Shown: in pieces, positions 34,541 through 44,837 of the stretch
Layout of the letters: each line of letters opens with the position of its first letter
Position numbering within the stretch: the first letter of the stretch is position 1
Assembly: GCA_027625915.1 (NCBI GenBank)
Contig: JANTQA010000036.1
Location: forward strand, 9,755,001 to 9,819,000
From: Anaeramoeba flamelloides
Taxonomy: Eukaryota > Metamonada > Anaeramoebidae
Direction of reading: 5' to 3'
Length of the DNA: 64,000 nt
Position numbers and translations under genes: made by a program
Notes under the pieces: generated by a model
Told to the model about the DNA's origin: nothing
The model's input: only the letters and a program-made list of their open reading frames with translations
The model's database searches: none

Positions 34541-34807
34541 TCGAGTACCGCCAAGTGCCGTCAAGTGCCTTAGAGTACAGTAGAGAGCCTAGGTTTTCTT
34601 GACGTTTTCTGTTTTATTTATAAAATCTATCGATTTTCTAAATAAACAGAAAACTCAAGAAAAGCTAACGATGTTTTTTTTTAATTTTAAAAATAAATAG
34701 AAAATTTCGAAAATTTTCATTTTATTTCACAAATTAAAAAAAACCTAACGGAAAACATGTGCTCATTTTGTTGAATCATCTCTCTTCAATAATAAAAAAA
34801 AAAAAAA
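34541..34807 (+). mobile_element. Hairpin-cassette element, copy B
   Basis: The head (34541-34590) is a string of degenerate boxes: GAGTACCGCC, AAGTGCCGTC, AAGTGCCTTAGAG. It is far richer in G+C than its surroundings. Cassette C (34594-34664) is a hairpin with arms GTTTTCTGTTTTATTTATAA and the inverse, centred on ATCGAT and closed by GCTAACG. Cassette B (about 34674-34745) is a second hairpin, closed by CCTAACGG. The 3' end is ATCTCTCTTCAATAATAAA plus A's. Head and tail are both present, so this looks like a full-length copy. Confidence 0.65.
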
Positions 34808-34995
34808 TTAAAATAAAAAGTAAATAAATACAATTCAACACAATTTATTTCTATATCGAATCTGAATTAAATTAAAATTTTAATAGATATTTTTTTTTAA
34901 AAAAAAATTAATTATTATTATGTGAATGAAAAAAAAAAACTTTATAAAAATAGTCTTGTGTTGATCAATTTCTTATTAAATGATTTAATTTTAGA
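34808..34995. other. 3' flank of the ankyrin gene
   Basis: Very A/T-rich, nothing recognised. It separates the tail of hairpin element B from the ankyrin gene stop codon. Confidence 0.3.
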
Positions 34996-36022
34996 TTATT
35001 TTTTTTCCTTTTTATCCTTTTTTTGCATTTTCTCTTTTTTCACGTTTTTTTCAATATTTTGTTGATTTTTTAAACTTGATTTATTGTGAATTTTTACATG
35101 TTTATTGGTAATATCTTTTTTTGGTTTTTCATTCTTCTTATTTTTTTCTTTTTTTTTTTCTTGAAAAAAGTTTTCTACTGTGTCAAAACGCAAAGGACTG
35201 GCTGTTGGGTGTAGCTTTGTGGACTTATTGTCAAAGTTTTTAGGTTTTTTTATTTTTTTTTTTTCAACATTGCTTTTTTCCTTTTCTTTTTTCTTTTCTA
35301 TTGTTGTTTCAGTTGTTTTTTCTTTTGTTTTATTTTTAACTTGTTCTGATTCTTTTTTATTTCGATCCTTTTTTTTAAGTTTTCTAAATGCCCTATAAAC
35401 TGGATGATCCGAACTAAAAACACCATGCAGTTTTAAAAATTGTTTGCAGTTCATTTTTCCAAAATTTAATTCACATTTATGCTCTAATAAGATTTCAATC
35501 ATTTGATTACTACGATGAACAATTGCTCTCATTAAAGGCACAAATCCATCATTATCTGCAATATTTATATCAGCACCTTTAGAAAGTAAAAGCTGTACAT
35601 TTACTAGTGGTGAATTTTTGGAACACATTAAATGAAGCGGTGTTGATCCCTATTGATTGTTAAACAAAAATTTTCAAATTATTTGTATTTTTTTATTTTT
35701 TTATAAATTAAGATAAGGTATCAAAATATGAATATTTATGTGTTAATTTAAATCACGTTTTTTAGAGAAAAAAAATTGGTTTTAAAAAGAAATATATATT
35801 TTAAGATCGTTGGTAATGCATATTGGTAATATGTCCAATTTCAATTTGAAAGACTGGGCATTCTATCGCCCTTAACCATAAATTTCCGAAATCGTTTTCC
35901 TTATCCTTCTTCGAACATTTACAAAAAAAATATCTAGGTTTAAATTTAAATTGAATCATAGAATCCTAAAAATCGGATTTATGGTTCTGAAAATCATTAA
36001 AATTCCCGAGAAAATTATCTGA

Positions 36023-36053
<31 letters not shown>

Positions 36054-39000
36054 TCTTTTAAAGCTTGAATAGAAATTGGAACAAAATCCGTCATCCCCCG
36101 TGATATATGGAGTAGACCTGATTCTTGAGAGAGTGTTCAACTCTCAATTGGGCAACCAAAACATCTCATGCTAAGTTATAAGACAAATCATGAGTCTTTA
36201 TTTCGAATAATATCAAAGATAGAATTCTAAAATTGTTTATTATTTTTGTTTATTTGGATTAATTCTTTAATCCAAATTTTTCTGTTTTTTTCATAATACG
36301 GGCAGTTCCATAAAAAATCTTTTTTATTTTGATTTATTCCCTTCATAAATTTAAGGGGGTAAGTACATTTTTCATTTTTTGAGTGCCACCATTTATGTGA
36401 AACTGAATTATTCAAATCATTTCTTTCGTCAAATATATTGATATTTTCATAAATACTAGAGTGGAATATATTCTAGTAAAAGATATTTTCATATCAACAA
36501 AAAAACGCAAATCAAAAAAATGAAAAAATTGATCAAAAAAAAATAAATAAAAATCATTTATTACTTGATCTTATCTATAACATTTTACACAATTACTTAT
36601 TCTTTATTTGGTTTTATTTTTAATTCTTTATGAAAAAAATTTTATTTGGAAAATTTTTGATAAACAAATTACTGTTTATTTCGAAAGAATTTCCAAAATG
36701 AATTTAAAAATCCATATTTTCATTTATGTTATCTAATTCTGGTTTGGGTTCAGAAAATCAGAGATTTTTGTAATTCTTCTTGAGAATGAGGGTTTATTGG
36801 ACAAATTCGTTTGATTTTATAATTATTTATTTTCCATTAAAATGAGAACTCAAAATAATTCTGAATCTGATTGAAATTTGTTATTGAATTTCTGAATTAT
36901 TTTGGCCTGAATCTTTTGTAACTGTTTTTTGATTCCAAGAATTCAACACCTTTATTTTAATTTTTGAAATAGTATTCCTAGTTTTAGCTTTGTTTGAGAA
37001 AAATATTTTAAAAAAGAATTTTGAAAGCAAATTTGTCAAAAGGTTTTTTAAAATAATAATAAATAGTAATGGGGCTAGAAATTCAAGGCAAAAAATAGTT
37101 TGTATGAATACAAACTAAGAAGATAAAGAAAACCAATCTTCAAAAATAGGCTTTTATCGATTTTTTTTTTTTTCATTCTTGATTTCAACAAATTTATTTG
37201 GAATGGTGATCTTTCGTGTTTGGTCTTCTAAAAGAAAATATTTGTTTCAAATGCACACCCTTTCGGGTATATTTTGTTGGTTTACTGTTTGGTTAATTTC
37301 GATCATTGGTATAAACACATTTCTAGATCCAAAACTTTATTTAATAAAACCAAAAATTGAATCAAAAAAAATGTTCAAAAAATTGAAAATTTAAAGATTC
37401 AACTCTGAATTACTTTGATTCCATTCACGAATAGACTAGTGGATGGCGTTTTGGTTTCAAAGTTTCAATATCTGGTGGCACTCAAAAAATATTTTTTCAG
37501 TAAGGTTAACACAATTAAAAATTTTTCAAAATGGTAAAATGTACTTACTTCCTTAAAAAAAATTATTTTTTCAAATATATTTTTATTTGTTTACTCTTTC
37601 TTATATTCATCAATGCCATTTTATTTAATGTAAAAAAAATAAAATAAGTAATTTTTTCGATGGAATTGTCCTTCCAATGAAAATAATTTCAAAATCTGTT
37701 AAATTTGAATTCAAAAAATTAATATATCTAATATTTTAAAAAATAATAATATTTCTAATATTATAATTACAAAAAAGTATCCATCATGCTTATTAGCCTT
37801 AGTGAATAATAAATTTATTTTTGAGTCTTTAAACAAAATTTTTAAATAAAAGTTTCGTTTTTCGGGAAGTGCCTCGGTTTTTTTTTGATTTGAGAAATAA
37901 AAAGAAAATTAAATAAATTTTTTTTTAATTTCTAAAATTAAAAAAAACCTAAAGGCGGTTTTCCAGAATTCAAAAGAATGGAGAAAAATCAAAGTTTTTA
38001 CTCAATTCTTTTAAATTCTGGAAAACCTAACATAAAGTGCTGTAGAGTGCCTGACTTTTCCAGAATTCAAAAGAATGGAGAAAAATCATAGATTTTACTC
38101 AATTCTTTTAAATTCTGGAAAAGCTAACGGTGATTTTTTTTACTTTAAGAAATAAAACAAAAATTTATTTAAATTTTTGGTTTATTTGTTAAATTAAAAA
38201 AAAACTAACGGCTCACAAGAGGGTTTAATAACCCCTTCCATAAATAATAATAAAAAAAAAAAGAATTACAACTTTTTTAATGTTTTGTGTTTTAATAAAG
38301 TGATAACTTTTTTTAAAAAGGTGCTTTCCTTCACATCCCAACCTCTACACCAAATTTAAAGGTTGATCCTTCACTTTATTAAAATAGAAAACCATCAAAA
38401 GGCTTTAATCCTGAAAAAGTTTTTTCTTTTTTAAGCTATAAAACTTTCAAAAAACGTTTTCACTTTTTTAAAATAAACAACTTTCTATAATTTTTAATTC
38501 TGAACAATTTTAACTTTTTTAAAATAGAAAAACTTGATAAAAGGGTTAAAGAAGTCTTCATATTTTTAAAACGACTGTATTATAATATTTTTTATTTAAA
38601 AATCTTAATATGAACAAGAGTTTTGTTATCAAGATGTTATCTTTGTTTTTAAAAGGGTTTTTTTATTAGGGAAATAATAGAAAATACACAAAATTCCAAT
38701 CACAGCAATCATTTTGAAAGAAAATACTCTTAAAAAGTGGTTTTTTAATTCTTTTTTTGAAGAAAAATAAGAAGGAGCGGAAATAAAGAAAAATTAAAAA
38801 AAAGAAAGGAGGAAAATTTTAGAAAGAAATTCAAACCATATTGTCTTGTGAATTTGTGTCAATGTCATGATCAAGAAAAAATTTGACTAAAGAAAGCATG
38901 TTACTATGACAAGCATAATGGAAAGGAGTCATTCCCTTTATTAGTTTTGTTTTTGTTTTTTTTTTTATTTTGTTTTGATTTGAAAAATCAGAAGAATTAA

Positions 39001-40104
39001 TTAAATAAACCAAACCACAAAAAAAATTGTTCCAAAATTGTTTAGGTAGCAATTAAGTTTTTTTTGAAAAGTTCTCCAATTGTTTGTTGTTGTTTGTTTA
39101 AAAAAATTGAAAACAAAGAAATAAAAAAAAAAAAAAACTTTTTATTTGTTGGAAAAAGACAAACAAGAAAATCTTTTTTGCTAATATCTGCTTTCTTTTC
39201 AGCCAAAATCCTTAAAATATGAAGGTGTCCATTAATTGCTGCTATATGAATGGGGGTTAATCCCGTTCTCGTTTGAGCGTCTTTATTGATCCCATGTTTA
39301 ATTAACAGTTCAACAAGTGCTGGTTCTGGTTTTTCCTGCTCACAAAGAATATGAAGTGCATTATATCCCTGTATTTAAAAGTTGTGTTCAAAGAAGAAAA
39401 AAGGCAGATTGAAAACAAGATCCAATTTGCAAAGAGTGAGTTTTTTTTTTTTATAAATTCGTTTAAGGAAACTATTCCTTGTATTCGCGACGGAGTTTGT
39501 GTTTGTGTTTTTGTTTTACTTCTTGTTACAGAGTTTTTGTTTGTTTTTTTTTTTATTGAAGACAAAAACGATAAAAATCAAACTTACTTTAGTTGTTCTG
39601 AAATTAACGTCTGCTTTACCTTTAATTAAACATTTACAAATTTTTACAGATCCTTTTTGGACTGCTAGACACAAAGCAGAAAGATTCTATTTGGTGATAT
39701 AAAACAAAAGAAAAAATTATTTTATAACGATCGTTTGTTTGTGAAAAGACAGAATGTTTCGGGGGTTTGGTATTGGAAAAAAAGAAAAAAAAAATTGATC
39801 AGATCATACTCGGGGTCCAGTAATATTGATATCAATATCTTTGATTTGTAAAAAATATTCTAAAATTGAAGTTTGCTTGAATTCAACTGCAAGATGAATT
39901 AATGGGTATCCCTGTAAAATTAAAAAAAAAATTATTAAAAGAAAGAAAAGTTCAAAAAGGGGCTTGTTTTAATTGGGAAACTTAAAAGAAAAAAAATACT
40001 TCTTCGTTTCTTGAATTCACAAAACCATTTTCTTTTGATTCAAAAATTTTCATGACTTTTTTGAGTTTTCCTTTTCGGACATACCCAAAGATATTATTAC
40101 CCAT
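34996..40104 (-). CDS. Ankyrin-repeat protein (6 exons, 420 aa)
   Basis: Exons on the minus strand: 40000-40104, 39810-39911, 39588-39686, 39165-39368, 38837-38935 and 34996-35649. Every intron is phase 0 and all joins keep the frame. After a 35-residue start (MGNNIFGYVRKGKLKKVM), the protein has about seven ankyrin repeats: GYPLIHLAV, NLSALCLAV, GYNALHILC, GLTPIHIAA, GMTPFHYAC, GSTPLHLMC and a weaker GFVPLMRAI. Exons 2, 3 and 5 each encode one repeat (34, 33 and 33 residues) and exon 4 encodes two (68). A ~145-residue Lys/Glu-rich tail follows. Ankyrin stacks bind proteins; no catalytic domain is visible, so the role is unknown. The last intron (3187 nt) contains a SINE, a LINE piece, the 1 kb repeat and a hairpin element; the other introns are 88-229 nt. 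Donors are GTATTT, GTATGA, GTAAGT, GTTTGT and GTTTGA. Confidence 0.85.
35795..36172 (+). mobile_element. tRNA-derived SINE, copy 1
   Basis: It aligns with 49700-50090 in the same orientation. Shared pieces are TTGAAAG-C-GGG, CCCTTAACCAT, AAAAATCGG-TTATG, ATTGGAACAAAATCC, TATGGAG, GAGAGTGTTCAACTCTCA and the AACA-ATCTC end. The tRNA-like head is worse preserved than in copy 2. A (TA)n run interrupts it at 36010-36052. Its 3' end abuts the reversed LINE fragment at 36173. It lies in the last intron of the ankyrin gene, antisense to it. Confidence 0.65.
36173..36455 (-). mobile_element. LINE fragment, reversed
   Basis: The minus strand reads FLWNCPYYEKNRKIWIKELI, QINKNNKQ and DIIRNKDS, matching the LINE end at 32530-33120 closely. 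The 3' tail is missing: the match stops at the SINE junction. The upstream part fades after ~280 bp. The 62-codon frame at 36227-36415 is part of this relic. Confidence 0.75.
36555..37555 (+). repeat. 1 kb dispersed repeat, copy 2 (partner 16213-17210)
   Basis: Collinear with the copy upstream of RMC1, same strand, with many substitutions and small indels. The 71-codon frame at 37179-37394 is not shared as an open frame with the partner, so it is not a gene. It lies in the last ankyrin intron. Confidence 0.65.
37863..38262 (+). mobile_element. Hairpin-cassette element, copy C (four hairpins)
   Basis: The head is CGGGAAGTGCCTCGG. Then come four hairpins: a B-type (37876-37948), an A-type (37957-38027), a second head-like box (AAGTGCTGTAGAGTGCC, 38035-38051), another A-type (38055-38123) and a B-type (about 38133-38205). 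Each is closed by CTAACGG or a variant. The A-type is a ~70 bp near-perfect palindrome with arms TTTTCCAGAATTCAAAAGAA. The 3' end is a short hairpin, AGAGGGTTTAATAACCCCTT, followed by an A-rich tail. The internal head suggests two units joined in tandem. Confidence 0.68.
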
Positions 40105-43100
40105 TTTTACTTTTTTTTGAAGAAAAAATTTTAAATTGATAAATATTTGAAAAAAATGAATTTTCTGGTACTAATAAAGTTATTTCATATTGTATTATTA
40201 TTACATTTATGGCATTTTATTGTGAAATTTTCCTGTTCCAAATTTCAAACTTTACAATTTTGAAACTAAGATAAAAGAAACTTTTTATTAAGGGTATAGT
40301 CATTTACCCTGTATTTCACCCATACTCAAGGTGTAACTTGAAACTAAAAATACTATTTCGAAATTGCCTTCCTTTTGATTGACAAAATTCAAATAACAAA
40401 TATAAAATTTTGAGAGGATCTCATTGGAAAAAATTCAATTTAAAAAAAAAGTTAAAAGAATTCTCAATTTCAAAAAATCAAATTTTGTAAAAAAAAAAAT
40501 TACTCTTTTCTCTTTTCTATTTCCAAAGGGTTAAATTTCTTTTATTTAAAAAAAAAAATTCAAATGTTACTTTTTTTTAATTTCCTAATGGTTAAATTTC
40601 TCCAATTTTAAACAAATTGTTGTCTTTAAATATACAATCAATTAATTTCGATTTAATCAAATATGTGGTTAGATTCTCACTCTTTATATTTAATAAAGTA
40701 AGGATTTTGTAACATTCTTGATAAAATAATAACTCATCTGAGAATAATTCAAAAGGAAAAAATAATCTGCAAGATCTCTAAAAGGGTTAAAAGAATGACA
40801 CTTGAAAATAAACAAAGTTGTTTTCAAAATGATAGATCTCAATCATTCTAATTGGAAATTGCCTATCGAGTTTTGGTACTTTTTTTTAAAAATTTCGTCT
40901 TTTTTTGAATGTTGATTTTTGGAGATCGATCACGATTTCCCTTGGTTGGTTAATTTTTGATTGGGTTATTAGATAATCTTTAAAATGACAAATTTTTTTT
41001 TTCCATTTCAGAAAATTATTTTTCACCAATATTGACTCTACCCTTTACACAATGATTCTTTTTTTGAAAAGCGCGGAATAATCATATCTCCTAAGAATTG
41101 ACAAAAACTTTAATTCTCTCAATTGAAAACATTTTGAGATATTATAAATAATCTCTAAGATTCAAAAGGATTATAATTAATATATAACTTCGTTCAAAAT
41201 ATGACTAGAATTTGAATTTTAAATATGAAAAAATTTTTACTTCCTTTACTATATTTTGGAAATAGAGTTCTCAAAGACGAAATAGATTGTAATTGGTTGC
41301 TTTATCTGTAAATGAAATTGAAAATGAAGTGAAAATTTTTCCTAGATTTATTATTTATATTGAAGAATCTTTTTTTGAGGTGTTTGTTTGATCCCTGGAT
41401 GGATTTACAATAAATCAAAAAAGTAAAAGAATAATACTTAATAAAAGTCTTGAATATCCTCTTGTATTTTGGGTTTATAAAGTTGATAAAAAAAATAAAA
41501 AAAAAAATTAATATTCTGCTGATTTTATTTTAAATAATTTTTTCTTTTATTTATTATCATTAAATTTTCATTAAATCATATATTGTTTTCAATTATAAAA
41601 TAAAAATTTCTTTTGTTCTTTTTTTATTTGATACAGAATAGTTGAGGAAATTTTTTTTTAAAAAAATAAACAGATGAAAAATTAATATTTTTCAAAAAAA
41701 ATGATTAGATATACATAAATTAAAGCACACTCCTTATTTTCTTAAGAAAATTAAAACTTTTATTTTCTTATACAAAAATACAGAAAAAATAATGGGTATA
41801 CTTTGATATCTTTAATTTCTACAGGTTTTTTTATGGAAAATCTAATTTTCTCTGTATTAATATTGCAAAATTATTGTTGTTAGAAGAGAAATCAGTAATG
41901 TGCTGACGTTACAAGACTACCAAGAAATTTTTTACATATCAAAATTTAATACTGATACGGATTATTAAAAAGTTGAATATTAAAATAAGAAATCGGTTAG
42001 TTAAAAATTTTTCACTTAAATGAGTTGATATCAAACATAATCTTTTTATCTGATCAAAAAGTAAAATTCAGATGGTTTATAGAGTGAATTTTAAATTTTT
42101 CTCTGAGAATTTTGAATTTGTAAAGTCATTTTGGATTCTGAAAATTTATTTTTTGAATAATCAGAAAAAAATCTAAAATTTTCACCAAACTATTACTTTT
42201 TTTCCAATATAAGCTTTTATACCATCATCTTCGATTTTTTAAAAATTTCAATCAATATCAAAAGTTGTTATATAAAAATTCAGTAAAATAATGTTGATTT
42301 GACTATTCTTTTTTACTGAGATACAATTAAATAATTTAACTTTTGTTCTTATCTTAACGTTCTATAATGATATTATATTTCATAGGTGATTGTATCTAAT
42401 GCTAATTTTTTTTAAATCCAAATTTTGAAAATAATAAATATCAAATCAGAATTATAACTAAGAAAATACACAAAAAAGTTTTCAGATATATTTTTGAATT
42501 TATAGAAATGCTGAATTCTAGTATTATATTCTTATTTTATGTGAACTTTCTCTAAAAGTCAAAATGATCAAACTGGACTCAATCAAAAAAGATTTAAATT
42601 AATTAATAAAAAAAATTGTAAAATAATATTGAAATTGTATTCTTTGATAAAATAAATTATTTCTAAGATAAATAATAAAAATAGATATAAAAATAATAGA
42701 AAAATATTAACAAAATCTAGTATTCTCTTTTCTAAATTCGAAGTTTTTAAAAATAAATAAATAATTAGTTTTTAATTTTTATAAATCTTGAAAAAAAAAA
42801 AAAAATCCATTTCAAAAATTTTGGCTCATCTCACAATAATAAACAGAAGGCTAATAAATATTAATTTAGTGTTCAAGAACCACTAATTATTAAATTTTAT
42901 TTGTAATTCACTATTAAATTATCACTGACTTTATAATAATTAGTTATTTTAAATATTAAAAAAATAAAAAAAAAAAAAACTAAAAAAAAAAAAAAGAAAT
43001 CAAGAATTTTGAAGTAAGTATTACAGATTTTTTATTACTGAACGTTCAATGAAAAAAAAAGAAAACCTGAATATTTTTTGTTAATAATTAAATTTATTTA

Positions 43101-43799
43101 AAAGACATTATAAAGTCTCATTTATATTTATTGATGGTATATTGAAAAGATCTTTTTCTTTTAATTTTCTGAAATATAAAAAGATTAAAAAAATGTTAGA
43201 AGAGGAAAAATTAAAACAATTGAAAAAAAAAATGTAGAAGAAGAAAAGTACCAAAAAAAATAAACGAAATAAATAAATAAAAAAAAAAATTATCAAAAGC
43301 AAAAAAAAAAAAATTATGAAATTATAAAAAAATGAGAAATTAGAAAAAATGAGAAAATCCCAAAAATTTTTAAATATTTTTTTTGATTAGAATATGTAGA
43401 ATTTTTTTTTGGTAAGATTATGGGATAAAAACTCTCAAAACCACTTGGAATATCCATATAACGCAAGTCAATATTTTTGAAAAATTGTTTATTTTCTCTT
43501 CAAACGCATGTCTTAAATGTATTATTGTTTGTTTGATAGTTGTATTGATGTGTAATTAAACTTTTATTAAATGTATCATTAAAAATTATAAAAAAAATAT
43601 ATTATAGCTATTTTGCAAATGTGTGGATTACTTTTTTTTTTTTTTAGATTGAAAGAATCAACACTTTATAAAGTTTATATTTTTTAAGTTCGTTTTTTTT
43701 TTAAGTGTATTCTTTCACACCTAAATGATACCCCCCCCCCTATAAAGGTCAATTCTTTGCCCCTTTTTTAAAATGGAGATAAAAAAAAAATTGCTTTAT
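40105..43799. other. Intergenic: 5' flank of the ankyrin gene and featureless DNA
   Basis: It contains the repeat at 40815-41075, a worn pair of TTTGAATT / GGAAAAATTTTTACTTCC motifs (41217-41370) of the short inverted-repeat family, and an isolated run of ten C at 43728-43739. The 41.4-43.7 kb stretch is A/T-rich with no coding frame and no repeat I could match. Confidence 0.4.
40815..41075 (+). repeat. Dispersed repeat, copy 2 (partner 1-250)
   Basis: Same-strand match to the first 250 bases of the window, from TGTTTTCAAAAT to the T-run and GAAA. Moderate divergence. No structure at the ends is visible. Confidence 0.6.
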
Positions 43800-44395
43800 A
43801 ATTATTTCATGGAGGAATTATTAATTCCTCTGATTTGATGTTTCTTTTTCTTTCTTTTCTTTTTTTTTTTTTTTTATTAATTTTAGAAAGTAAAAGAAAA
43901 TTTATTATATTTTCAGTTTATTTTTAATTACAAAAAAAACCACCGTTAGGTTTTCTTGAGTTTTTTATTTATTTGTAAAATCTATTGATTTTCGTTAGAT
44001 TTTTTTGGGTTTTCTATTTTATTTGTGAAGTGTTCTAGGTTTTAGTTTACTTTAGAAATAAACCGACAATTTATTAAAATTTTCGGTTTATTTCTAAAGT
44101 AAAAAAAATCTAACGAAAATCTATTGATTTTCCAAATAAATAGAAAACTCAAAAAAACCTAGAACACTTAACAAATAAAATAGAAAACCTCAAAAAACCC
44201 TAGAAAACTTAACAAATAAAACAAAAAACCCCAAGAAAACCGCCTTTAGCTTTTCCAGAATTTAAAAGAATTGAGCTAAATCTTTGATTTTACTCTATTC
44301 TTTTGAATTCAGGAAAACCTAGGCACTCGACGGCACTCGACGGAACTTGGCGGCGCTTGAAAGTACTCTACAGCACTTCCCGAACCACTAAACTT
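43800..44395 (-). mobile_element. Hairpin-cassette element, copy D, with nested palindrome
   Basis: Read on the minus strand, the head (44395-44320) carries CGGGAAGTGC, TGTAGAGTAC, CGCCGCCAAGTTCCG and two GTCGAGTGCC boxes. An A-type hairpin follows (44249-44319, arms TTTTCCAGAATTTAAAAGAA). Then comes a nested palindrome of about 280 bp (43945-44225), in which a B-type hairpin sits inside two flanking half-cassettes that also pair. Another B-type hairpin lies at 43873-43940, and a tail hairpin GAGGAATTAATAATTCCTC at about 43811-43830. The 60-codon plus frame over the head is not a gene. Confidence 0.65.
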
Positions 44396-44837
44396 GTGTT
44401 CCGAGTTTTATCTCCTCGAAATAATTTCGGCAAGATTATAGCTTATAGGATAAAAGAAACAAGGTTTTTAATTATCATAGGTTAAAGAATTCTGCACAGG
44501 CTATTTTGACAACAGAACCTATTGTTCGGTTATTTCGAATTATGCGAGGATTTACATTGAACAAAAATCTAAAAAATGTTGAGTTATATAAATCTAATCC
44601 AAACTCTTGGGGTTATTAATTGTATTTTGGATTGTTTATAATTATGTCAAGCCAAAAAATAAAAATAAATAAATTTACGTAATTTTTAAATCAAAAATGT
44701 TTTATTTCTGTAAAGATCATCCCATTGTGATGACTATATGATTTAGTTAAAAAAGTGTATTCTTTTTTAGGGAGAATCAGAGAGTGAACACAAAAGAATC
44801 GTTTAGCGCAATAAATTAATATGTAGCACAGACAAAT
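44396..44837. other. Intergenic, 3' flank of the YVH1-like gene
   Basis: Less AT-rich at 44400-44560 (CTCCTCGAAATAATTTCGG and neighbours), with no repeat partner found. Otherwise nothing recognised. Confidence 0.3.

Noticed and set aside
34996-35398. Plus-strand Ser/Phe-rich frame opposite the ankyrin gene tail
   Set aside because: It is the antisense of the Lys/Glu-rich tail and has no independent support.
44303-44485. 60-codon plus-strand frame
   Set aside because: It reads through the head of hairpin-cassette copy D; its less AT-rich composition reflects the element, not coding.
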